Made by a program: the position numbers and the translations under genes
DNA from: an uncultured Cloacibacillus sp.
GTDB lineage: Bacteria > Synergistota > Synergistia > Synergistales > Synergistaceae
DNA length: 9,131 bases
Assembly: GCA_934511335.1 (NCBI GenBank)
Contig: CAKSWL010000072.1
Span: 1-9,131, forward strand
Direction: 5' to 3'
Notes under the pieces: model-generated
Told to the model about the DNA's origin: nothing
Seen by the model: the letters and a program-made list of their open reading frames with translations, nothing else
Database searches by the model: none
In this document: positions 1 to 5,502 of the stretch, piece by piece
Position numbering within the stretch: the first letter of the stretch is position 1
Layout of the letters: each line of letters starts with the position of its first letter

Positions 1-1
1 C

Positions 2-331
2 GCCGCCATTCCCTTTGCGGCGGCGCTGCCGCCGGGCGTCGTCCGCCTCGTACATATTCTTGCGGCGGCCGCGCTCTCGTTCTCTTTTTTCGCGCTGACG
101 CCGTCCGCAAATACATTCGTCACCCCGCTGGGAAGAAGGACGCTCGGCATCTATGTCTTTCACATGCCTTTCGTCTACCTGTGCCGGCAGCCCGCCGCCG
201 CCGCCTTAATCGCCGCCTTCTTCGGCTCGGGCTGGAATGTCGTCTGCCTTCTGCTTGCTGTGGAGCTGTCGTTTATCTTGTCCTCCGAAAGGCTCAATAG
301 GCCGCTTGAGAGGCTCCTGCGCCTGAAATAA
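2..331 (+). CDS. Membrane acyltransferase, Acyl_transf_3 / fucose 4-O-acetylase-like (C-terminal part)
   Basis: This is the 3' end of a gene whose start lies left of the window. The visible frame gives 109 residues ending at a TAA at 329-331. It contains a hydrophobic segment (LAAAALSFSFFALT), then the motif TPLGRRTLGIYVFHMPFVYL, then another membrane segment (VVCLLLAVELSFIL) and a short basic tail (ERLNRPLERLLRLK). The pattern 'LGrxTLxIYxxHxPF' followed by a last membrane helix and an Arg-rich end is typical of integral-membrane acyltransferase-3 proteins, which move acyl groups onto cell-surface sugars. The substrate cannot be told from this fragment. The gene runs towards the minus-strand operon and has no clear terminator behind it. 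The family call is fairly safe; the specific role is open. Confidence 0.66.
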   Translation, partial: AAIPFAAALPPGVVRLVHILAAAALSFSFFALTPSANTFVTPLGRRTLGIYVFHMPFVYLCRQPAAAALIAAFFGSGWNVVCLLLAVELSFILSSERLNRPLERLLRLK

Positions 332-430
332 AAAAGACCATCGATTTGCCGGAGAACGAACGGCGGCGGATCAGCCCCTATTTGCGCGCGGCCGCCCTCT
401 TTAGCGGCCTCGACCTTTACAGAGTTTATT

Positions 431-559
431 TCAGGGGGATGCGGACGAATATTTGAACGGGGCGACTGTTTCCATGCGCTTCCTGTACTCCAGAGGGCTG
501 AGCCCGCCCAGAGACATTTTAATACGTTCTTCACGATACCGGACCATATTTTGCATTCG
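431..559 (-). pseudogene. IS3-family transposase C-terminal remnant
   Basis: Read on the minus strand, the frame ending at TGA 433-431 contains ERIKMSLGGLSPLEYRKR, preceded by MVRYRE. This matches the extreme C-terminus of IS3-family (IS150-like) DDE transposases, where a 'YYNxxRIKxxLGGLSPxEYR' block follows the catalytic core. Only about 40 residues are left: the same frame is closed upstream by a stop at 596-598, and the integrase core with its DDE residues is absent. It is therefore debris of an old insertion. The left limit of homology is uncertain because the hairpin at 567-597 lies immediately upstream in the reading direction. Confidence 0.72.
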
Positions 560-566
560 CATGGAA

Positions 567-597
567 AATCCGCAGAAAAGAGAATATCCTGCGGATT
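567..597 (-). terminator. Candidate intrinsic terminator of the minus-strand operon
   Basis: On the minus strand AATCCGCAG (597-589) and CTGCGGATT (575-567) form a perfect 9-bp stem around a 13-nt loop, followed by TTCC. It begins 51 bp downstream of the dehydrogenase stop, the right place to end the hutU operon transcript. The T tract is short, so termination could be weak or Rho-assisted. On the plus strand no T run follows, so I assign it to the minus strand only. Confidence 0.5.
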
Positions 598-648
598 ACG
601 GGGTTTTGATGAGAGTATGCGGTCAAAATGTCAGTTTATCGGCGGCGA

Positions 649-1452
649 CTATGTATTGCGCCCCAAGTAGGAGAGAAAGCCTCCGTCAACATATAATATC
701 TGACCATTTACAAAATCTGAGGCGGAGGATGCAAAAAATACTACGGGGCCTGCCAAATCAGATTTCGCGTCTCCCCAGCGCCCCGCCGGGGTTCGGGTAC
801 AGATAAAATTGTCAAAGGAGCTCTTTGATCCGTCCGGTAATTTCTCTCTTAACGGAGCATTTAGGTCTGTAGCCATATATCCGGGAGCAACGGCGTTGCA
901 TTGAATATTATATGATCCATATTCAGAGGCAATGTTTCTGGTCAGCATCTTTAACCCGCCCTTTGCGGAGGCGTAGGCCGCCGCCGTCTCTCTACCTACC
1001 TCGCTCATAATACCGCATACGTTGATTATTTTGCCGCCGCCCCTTTTTATCATCGAGGGGATCACCGTTTTCGCCGTGATGAAGGGGCCGGTGAGATCTG
1101 TGTCGACAATCCTGCGAAAATCGGCAGCCGCCATCTCAGTCATGGGTACGCGATTGATAATCCCCGCATTATTTAAGAGGATATCGACCGGGGCAAGCTC
1201 TTTTTCCACGCGGGCAAACAGCTTTTTCACTCCCGCCTCGTCGGTAACGTCGCAGACATATCCCAAAGCATCTATGTGCTTAGTGCGATAGGCCGCCATG
1301 CCTCTTTCAACAGATTCTTCGCTTCTGGCGTTGAAGGCTATCTTTGCACCGGCGCGGGCCAGCCCGCACGCCATGGCGAAGCCCAGCCCGCGGGCTCCTC
1401 CCGTGATAAACGCGGCCTTTCCCTCCAAAGAAAACAATTTTTCAGACGCCAT
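649..1452 (-). CDS. Short-chain dehydrogenase, gluconate 5-dehydrogenase-like, catalytic Ser replaced by Gly
   Basis: This 267-residue classical SDR has a Rossmann cofactor motif TGGARGLG (17-24), DVT at 68-70, NNAG (94-97), a Tyr160-Lys164 pair (YASAK) and the PGYMATDLNAPLR segment (190-202). The overall pattern (SMIKRGGGKIIN, GLKMLTRNIASEYG, YNIQCN, the DFVNGQILYVDGG end) closely matches the gluconate/2-keto-gluconate 5-oxidoreductase group (IdnO/Gno-like), which reduces 5-keto-D-gluconate reversibly. Arg21 and Asn41-Ala-Arg43 after the second strand, with no Asp there, suggest NADP(H). The position 13 residues before Tyr160, normally the catalytic Ser, is Gly147 (GGT at 1014-1012), so normal activity is doubtful. 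The start ATG has a G-rich SD-like run (1465-1460) 7 bp upstream. It is the last gene of the probable hutU operon, 45 bp after the YciI gene. Fold confidence is high; the substrate is inferred. Confidence 0.88.
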   Translation of the reverse strand: MASEKLFSLEGKAAFITGGARGLGFAMACGLARAGAKIAFNARSEESVERGMAAYRTKHIDALGYVCDVTDEAGVKKLFARVEKELAPVDILLNNAGIINRVPMTEMAAADFRRIVDTDLTGPFITAKTVIPSMIKRGGGKIINVCGIMSEVGRETAAAYASAKGGLKMLTRNIASEYGSYNIQCNAVAPGYMATDLNAPLREKLPDGSKSSFDNFICTRTPAGRWGDAKSDLAGPVVFFASSASDFVNGQILYVDGGFLSYLGRNT

Positions 1453-1497
1453 GCATACACCCCCCTTTTCTGCGCAAAAGACCGTCGTTTTGGCGGA

Positions 1498-1785
1498 TCA
1501 AATTACGAAACCCGCAAAATCCTCGTCGTATTTCGTCGGGATGATCTCATAGTATTCGCACTCTGTGACGCCGTTGACGCTGAAAGGGTCTTCTGCGAGG
1601 ATAGCCCTTACCTCGTCCTCCGTTTCTGCTCTAAACAATATCGCCCCGCCGATGCGCGGATTGCGGCGCCCGGAAAATATTACCTTTTTTTGAGCGCAGT
1701 ACCCGTCCAAAAAGGCTGAGTGGGCTGGCAGAAGCTTGTCCACCTCTTGCATGTCCTTAACGTACCTCGTTAATACCAGAAACAT
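1498..1785 (-). CDS. YciI-family small protein (dimeric alpha/beta-barrel)
   Basis: The gene encodes 95 residues of the YCII-related family, small ferredoxin-like-fold proteins; a few relatives (such as TftG) are known dehydrochlorinases, while most have no assigned reaction. Visible family features are the opening strand MFLVLTRYV, His22 in LLPAHSAFLDG, GRRNPRIGGAILF, a helix with an EDPF motif (Asp66) and the closing ECEYYEI. His22 and the Asp of DPF are the residues usually proposed for the active site. An upstream in-frame ATG would add 13 residues (MQAKTPYEEEEEN), but those codons contain the strong Shine-Dalgarno sequence of the ATG chosen here, so the shorter form is preferred. It lies between the YjiH-like gene (84 bp) and the dehydrogenase (45 bp), probably cotranscribed. 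Its role in this operon is unknown. Confidence 0.85.
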   Translation of the reverse strand: MFLVLTRYVKDMQEVDKLLPAHSAFLDGYCAQKKVIFSGRRNPRIGGAILFRAETEDEVRAILAEDPFSVNGVTECEYYEIIPTKYDEDFAGFVI

Positions 1786-1793
1786 ATTTTCTT

Positions 1794-1799
1794 CCTCCT
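1794..1799 (-). promoter_or_regulatory. Ribosome-binding site fixing the start of the YciI gene
   Basis: AGGAGG on the minus strand lies 8 bp upstream of the ATG at 1785-1783. It decides against the in-frame ATG at 1824, whose reading would run through this site. Confidence 0.8.
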
Positions 1800-1845
1800 C
1801 TTCATATGGAGTTTTGGCCTGCATATTGGTGAAAGGCCCCCTTTA

Positions 1846-1868
1846 GGCGGCTTGATCACTTTGCCGCC
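1846..1868 (-). other. GC-rich intercistronic hairpin after the YjiH-like gene
   Basis: On the minus strand GGCGGC (1868-1863) and GCCGCC (1851-1846) pair around an 11-nt loop, starting one base after the stop codon of the YjiH-like gene. A second small inverted repeat, AAAGG/CCTTT, follows at 1844-1832. No T tract follows, so it is more likely an RNA-stabilising or attenuating structure between cistrons than a full terminator. Evidence is structural only. Confidence 0.3.
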
Positions 1869-1869
1869 G

Positions 1870-3204
1870 TTACTGCGCCGCGGCTGCGACGACATCTTTA
1901 AAGCCGAGCAGCATAGCGATCGGTATTGTGATAACGATGCTTAATATGGTTCTCTCAAACCAGATCGCGAGGATATCTTTTAAAGTGAGCGGAATATCTG
2001 TTCCCATCACGCAGGGGATGCTCGCCGAGAAGAAAAGTATCTCCGAGATGCTGACGACGGCGATCACGAATTTGACGAGCGGCGTGGCGCTCTTCGCGAT
2101 CAGTATCGCCGGCAGGAACATCTCAGGGAGCGAAACGGCCGCGGCCTTGCCGGCCAGCACCGCCTGCTGCACGCCGAAGATTTTGAAGAAGGGGTAAAAG
2201 ACATAGCCGAACCAGTCGAAGAGCGGCGTGTATTCGGCCAAGACCAGTCCTAAAAGCCCCACCGACATGATGGAGGGGATGACGTTGAAGGCCATGTTGA
2301 GCCCCGCGTAGAGGTTGCTCCACACCTGCTTCGGAAGCGCCTCAGTCTTGGCGGCCGTATCCACGCCGGCGCACCAGGCGCGCGATAAGAGGGATCCGCT
2401 ATATTCCGGCTCGACAGCCTTTTCTCCCGTAAAGTATGTTTCCGGGATCGACCTCAGCGGCCATAGCCGTGCGGTGACCGCCGTTACGGCGAAGGTCACG
2501 AACATACTCACCCAAAAGTAAGTGCCCCAGTGGTCCATCAGATTCAGAGTTTTGGCGATTACCAGCAGGAATGTCGCCGATACGGTCGAGAAACCGGTGG
2601 CGATGATAGCCGCCTCGCGCGCCGAGTATTTTCCCTGGCGGTATATCCCGTTGGTGATGAGCAGCGCGATGGAGTAGCTGCCGACGAAGGAGGCGACCGC
2701 GTCTATGGCCGAGCGCCCCGGCGTCCTGAAGACGGGGCGCATGACGGGAGTCATCAGGACCCCGGTGAATTCCATAAGCCCGAAGTTTGCAAGGAAGGCG
2801 AGGAAGACCGAGCCTATGGGGATGACCAGCCCGACCGGCGTGGATAATTTGTTGTAAAGAAAGGGGCCGAAGTCGGGGCGGCTCAGCCACGCCGGCGGGT
2901 TGAGGTCGAAGACTAATATTGTGCCGATGACGGCTCCGCATACCTTAGCCGCGGAGAAGAATATGCTCATGCCGTTTTTATTCCAATTCTTGCGAATAAA
3001 CGGCAGCGCAGCGCCGACGTACATTACGAGCAGGATGTAATATTTGGCGGCTACGGCCAGATCCTTGGTGATAAACGTGATTATATGGTCCACCGGTATG
3101 GTCGACTTGCCGCCGATATTCAGCGGGAAGAAAAACATGAATATCCCAAATAGGCTGTAAAAAAGAAATTTCAATACTGCTGCGCTGTTCTCTCTTTTTT
3201 TCAT
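1870..3204 (-). CDS. YjiH-family membrane protein with nucleoside-recognition (gate) domain; candidate transporter
   Basis: The product is 444 residues long, with many hydrophobic segments: about 13-30, 53-70, 84-100, 122-141, 170-186, 198-219, 228-245, 305-325, 333-345, 362-372, 376-399 and 412-434. The order and motifs match the YjiH family (COG3314): an N-terminal LFGIFMFFFPL segment, a gate-like block with GRSAIDAVASFVGSYSIALL (163-182), TNGIYRQGKYSAREAAIIAT, and a second half with SLPEMFLPAILI. Family members are inner-membrane proteins of poorly known function. Here it lies 62 bp behind urocanate hydratase on the same strand, so uptake of urocanate, histidine or a related compound is a reasonable guess. 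The ATG has GGAGGG (3217-3212) 7 bp upstream. No frame damage is visible. The family call is firm; the transport role is inference from neighbourhood. Confidence 0.86.
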   Translation of the reverse strand: MKKRENSAAVLKFLFYSLFGIFMFFFPLNIGGKSTIPVDHIITFITKDLAVAAKYYILLVMYVGAALPFIRKNWNKNGMSIFFSAAKVCGAVIGTILVFDLNPPAWLSRPDFGPFLYNKLSTPVGLVIPIGSVFLAFLANFGLMEFTGVLMTPVMRPVFRTPGRSAIDAVASFVGSYSIALLITNGIYRQGKYSAREAAIIATGFSTVSATFLLVIAKTLNLMDHWGTYFWVSMFVTFAVTAVTARLWPLRSIPETYFTGEKAVEPEYSGSLLSRAWCAGVDTAAKTEALPKQVWSNLYAGLNMAFNVIPSIMSVGLLGLVLAEYTPLFDWFGYVFYPFFKIFGVQQAVLAGKAAAVSLPEMFLPAILIAKSATPLVKFVIAVVSISEILFFSASIPCVMGTDIPLTLKDILAIWFERTILSIVITIPIAMLLGFKDVVAAAAQ

Positions 3205-3266
3205 TACAATACCCTCCGTAAATTAAGAATAATTAATTAATGGTTCTACTGATATTTTGCCATAAT

Positions 3267-5216
3267 TTATTGTTTTTTTCTAACAAGCTCCGTAAGAAAC
3301 GCTTCGTCCGCGAGATAGGGCAGAGTGATATGCTGTCCCGTGCGGCTGCCGTTGAAGGAGGCCGAGACCTCGAGCGCGCCGTCGTTCCTCGCCCAGGCGC
3401 GTCTGGCCACGCCGCTCATCACGTCCCAGTTCATCGCGCTCTTTATCGTCTCGTCGATACGGTACGAACCGTCGAGCACGAGCCCGAAGCCGCCGTTTAT
3501 CGCTCTTCCTATTCCCACGCCTCCTCCGTTATGCAGCGCCACGAGGCTCATGCCGCGCGCGGCGTTGCCCGCGTAGCAGAGCGTCGCCATGTCCGCCGTG
3601 ACGTTGCTGCCGTCTTTGATATTCGCCGTCTCGCGGTAGGGCGAGTCGGTGCCCGAGACGTCGTGATGGTCTCGCCCGAGCATCACCGGGCCGATCTCCC
3701 CGTTGCGCACCATCTCGTTGAACTTGAGCGCGATGCGGATGCGCCCCTCCGCGTCCTGATAGAGGATGCGGCACTGCGTGCCGACGACGAGCTTGTTCTT
3801 CTCAGCGTCGCGTATCCAGGCCCAGTTGTCCCTGTCCTGGAAGCGCCGGTTCGGGTCTATGCACTCCATCGCCGCCATATCGGTCCTGTGCAGATCCTGC
3901 GGGCTCCCCGAAAGGCAGCACCAGCGGAAGGGACCGTAGCCGTAATCGCAGAGCAGCGGTCCCATGATGTCTTCGACGTAGCTCGGGAAGATGAAGCCGT
4001 CGTGCGTATCGGCGCTGTTCTTCGCCACCTCTTTGACGCCGGCGTCGTAGATCGCGCGTAGGAAGGAGTTGCCGTAGTCGAAGAAGTAGCTGCCGCGGCC
4101 GACAAGGAGCTTTATCAGCTCAAAGTGTCTTCTGAGCGACATATCGACGAGCTTCCTGAATTTTTCCGGTTCTTCTTTAAGAAGCCGCGTGCGCTCCTCA
4201 AAGGTGACGCCGACGGGGCAGTAGCCGCCGTCGTAGGCGGCGTGGCAGCTTGTCTGGTCCGAAAGCAGGTCTATGGAAATATCGTTGTCGACGGCATACT
4301 GAAGCAGGTCGACTACGTTGCCGTGGAAGGCGATAGAATTGACTTCGCCCTTGGCCATTTCCTCTTTCGCCATCGCGAAAGCCTCTTCCGGCGTCTCGGC
4401 GATCCGCCTGACCCAGCCCTGTTCGTAGCGCGTCTTTATCCGCGACCAGTCCACCTCGGCGGTGATTGAGACACAGCCGGCGATGTCCGCCGCCTTCGGC
4501 TGCGCGCCGCTCATGCCGCCGAGCCCGGAGGTGACGTAGAGGCGCCCCTTCAAGCCTTCGCCGCTCTCGCCGAACTTTATCCGCCCGGCGTTGAGGACCG
4601 TGTTGTAGGTGCCGTGAACGATGCCCTGCGGCCCGATGTACATCCAGCCGCCGGCCGTCATCTGGCCGTTGGTGAGCATCACGCGCGGCGCGTTGGGGGA
4701 AGATTTGAAAAGTCCGAGCGGGTGTCCCGATTCAACGACGAGCGTCTGGTCCGGCGTCAGTATCTCAAGATATTTTTTTATCAGAAGATACTGCATCCAG
4801 TTCTGACAGACCTGCCCCGTCTCGCCGTAGGTGACGAGCTCGTAGGGGTAGAGGGCGACGTCGAAGTCGAGGTTGTTGTCGATCATCACCTGAAAGGCTT
4901 TTCCCTCTATGCAATTGCTCTTATACTCGTCAACCGGCTTGCCGTAGAGCTTTCCGGCGGGGCGGAAGCGATAGCCGTAAATGCGCCCGCGAGTCCGCAG
5001 CTCTGCAAGGAATTCGGGGGCGACCTCCGCGTGATATTCCTCCGGGATGTAGCGCAGCGCGTTCTTCAGCGCGAGCACCGTCTCCTTTTCGTTCAGCGTG
5101 TAGACGCGGTTCGGCGCGCGGCGGTACTGCGGGTCAAACTCCTTCTTGGGCGGCAGCCCGTCGGGAAATTCCAGCCTTATCTTCATAGCGTTTTCAAGCG
5201 ATTTGTTGTCCATCAT
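3267..5216 (-). CDS. hutU: Urocanate hydratase (urocanase), long form
   Basis: Urocanase hydrates urocanate to 4-imidazolone-5-propionate in the cytoplasm, using tightly bound NAD+ as an electrophile; it is step two of histidine degradation. The 649-residue product shows GQMTAGGWMYIGPQGIVHGT (185-204), the NAD-binding YVTSGLGGMSGAQPKAAD (227-244), DQTSCHAAYDGGYCPVG (320-336), FDYGNSFLR (379-387), GPFRWCCLSG (428-437), GRDHHDVSGTDSPYRET (514-530) and LHNGGGVGIGRAINGGFG (561-578). It is about 95 residues longer than the Pseudomonas/Bacillus type (about 555) and resembles the long form shared with animal UROC1. Where Pseudomonas has the 'ARICW' cysteine (Cys410), this protein has RILYQ; from memory the long forms share this, so it is not a defect. 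The first of two adjacent ATGs is chosen because AAGGAGG (5231-5225) lies 8 bp upstream. It is the first gene of the minus-strand cluster, with the promoter in the divergent region. No other hut gene is in the window. Confidence 0.97.
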   Translation of the reverse strand: MMDNKSLENAMKIRLEFPDGLPPKKEFDPQYRRAPNRVYTLNEKETVLALKNALRYIPEEYHAEVAPEFLAELRTRGRIYGYRFRPAGKLYGKPVDEYKSNCIEGKAFQVMIDNNLDFDVALYPYELVTYGETGQVCQNWMQYLLIKKYLEILTPDQTLVVESGHPLGLFKSSPNAPRVMLTNGQMTAGGWMYIGPQGIVHGTYNTVLNAGRIKFGESGEGLKGRLYVTSGLGGMSGAQPKAADIAGCVSITAEVDWSRIKTRYEQGWVRRIAETPEEAFAMAKEEMAKGEVNSIAFHGNVVDLLQYAVDNDISIDLLSDQTSCHAAYDGGYCPVGVTFEERTRLLKEEPEKFRKLVDMSLRRHFELIKLLVGRGSYFFDYGNSFLRAIYDAGVKEVAKNSADTHDGFIFPSYVEDIMGPLLCDYGYGPFRWCCLSGSPQDLHRTDMAAMECIDPNRRFQDRDNWAWIRDAEKNKLVVGTQCRILYQDAEGRIRIALKFNEMVRNGEIGPVMLGRDHHDVSGTDSPYRETANIKDGSNVTADMATLCYAGNAARGMSLVALHNGGGVGIGRAINGGFGLVLDGSYRIDETIKSAMNWDVMSGVARRAWARNDGALEVSASFNGSRTGQHITLPYLADEAFLTELVRKKQ

Positions 5217-5298
5217 CTTTTTCTCCTCCTTGAAAGTGAATAAACGGGAACAAGCGGCGCCGACGGCTTGGCGTTCTCAATTAGTTTTACCGCCGTGT

Positions 5299-5304
5299 AG
5301 TATA
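5299..5304 (-). promoter_or_regulatory. -10 box of the hutU promoter
   Basis: TATACT on the minus strand lies 82 bp upstream of the hutU start and implies a leader of roughly 75 nt. No acceptable -35 hexamer lies 16-18 bp upstream; that space is filled by the phased T-rich repeats. This suggests an activator-dependent promoter. It is called from sequence only. Confidence 0.5.
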
Positions 5305-5312
5305 TTGATCAG

Positions 5313-5343
5313 GCATAAAACATATATAAAAAGCGCAATAAAC
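5313..5343 (-). promoter_or_regulatory. Candidate SARP-type direct-repeat operator for hutU
   Basis: Reading the minus strand, GTTTATTGC (5343-5335), TTTTTATAT (5332-5324) and GTTTTATGC (5321-5313) start exactly 11 bp apart. The outer two match at 7 of 9 positions, and the last ends 8 bp before the TATACT box. Streptomyces SARP activators bind heptamer direct repeats with an 11- or 22-bp period, the last one 8 bp from the -10. The divergent gene encodes a BTAD protein, so this is a plausible binding site. T-rich DNA can produce such phasing by chance. Confidence 0.42.
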
Positions 5344-5384
5344 GCGTTTGAGCAGTTTACCGCGGCGAGGTCCGGCGTTTTTAT

Positions 5385-5415
5385 GTTTTGACATATTTTT
5401 TGTATTTTTTTGACG
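5385..5415 (+). promoter_or_regulatory. Candidate direct-repeat operator for the regulator gene
   Basis: On the plus strand GTTTTGACA (5385-5393), TTTTTTGTA (5396-5404) and TTTTTGACG (5407-5415) start 11 bp apart. The outer pair shares TTTTGAC with a 22-bp period, and the last repeat ends 10 bp before a TATACT box. The arrangement mirrors the set on the hutU side and would allow autoregulation. It is weaker evidence than the hutU side because the tract is nearly all T. Confidence 0.35.
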
Positions 5416-5425
5416 CGAAAGCCAT

Positions 5426-5431
5426 TATACT
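5426..5431 (+). promoter_or_regulatory. -10 box of the regulator promoter
   Basis: TATACT lies 72 bp upstream of the TTG start of the regulator gene. A TTGACG at 5410-5415 is only 10 bp away and cannot be its -35, and a TTGACA at 5388-5393 is 32 bp away. No -35 lies at the proper spacing, again consistent with activator-dependent initiation. Confidence 0.45.
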
Positions 5432-5460
5432 AATAGGCAGGCGCTGACATATATTTAAAG

Positions 5461-5478
5461 CCGTATCTATAGAGACGG
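5461..5478. promoter_or_regulatory. Near-perfect 18-bp palindrome in the regulator leader
   Basis: CCGTaTCTATAGAgACGG reads the same on both strands except for one mismatched pair (positions 5 and 14). It lies about 30 bp downstream of the regulator's -10 box and 12 bp before its ribosome-binding site. It could be an operator at which a dimeric repressor blocks the regulator transcript, or a small leader hairpin. Nothing in the window tells which protein would bind. Confidence 0.45.
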
Positions 5479-5490
5479 TGTCTTTAGGAT

Positions 5491-5495
5491 GGAGG
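5491..5495 (+). promoter_or_regulatory. Ribosome-binding site selecting a TTG start
   Basis: GGAGG lies 7 bp before TTG 5503-5505. The only nearby ATG (5489-5491) is out of frame and overlaps this site. The predicted N-terminus (KLTLHLLGQAYIEKDGARV) is a complete SARP-type winged-helix beginning, which supports TTG. Confidence 0.75.
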
Positions 5496-5502
5496 CGATA
5501 TA

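Larger units (their letters stand above)
332..648. other. Gene-poor stretch between convergent genes
   Basis: This 317-bp interval lies between the stop of the acyltransferase (plus) and the stop of the dehydrogenase (minus). It holds the IS3 transposase remnant and the candidate terminator listed separately. From 332 to 430 I see no gene. There is a GC-rich 6-bp inverted repeat (GGCCGC 390-395 / GCGGCC 404-409) without a T tract, and a 12-mer (416-427) that recurs in inverted orientation at 8529-8540. Open frames here on both strands have no recognisable domain and no good ribosome-binding site. Confidence 0.6.

Noticed and set aside
390..409. GGCCGC/GCGGCC hairpin after the acyltransferase gene as a terminator
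   Set aside because: It has only 6 bp and no T tract on either strand, in a GC-rich region where such stems are common.
453..806. Plus-strand open frame across the IS3 remnant and the dehydrogenase 3' end
   Set aside because: It is antisense to two recognisable minus-strand coding stretches and shows no domain.
1786..1824. Longer N-terminus for the YciI protein
   Set aside because: The extra 13 codons overlap the strong Shine-Dalgarno site of the inner ATG and encode a Glu run absent from the family.
3240..4061. Long plus-strand open frame opposite hutU (also 4614-5243)
   Set aside because: It is Arg/Val/His-rich, with no domain and no ribosome-binding site; it is the expected antisense shadow of a GC-rich gene.
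5340..5349. Perfect 10-bp palindrome AAACGCGTTT upstream of hutU
   Set aside because: A 10-bp palindrome is fairly likely by chance in a 286-bp region, and it partly overlaps the phased repeats; not listed as an operator of its own.
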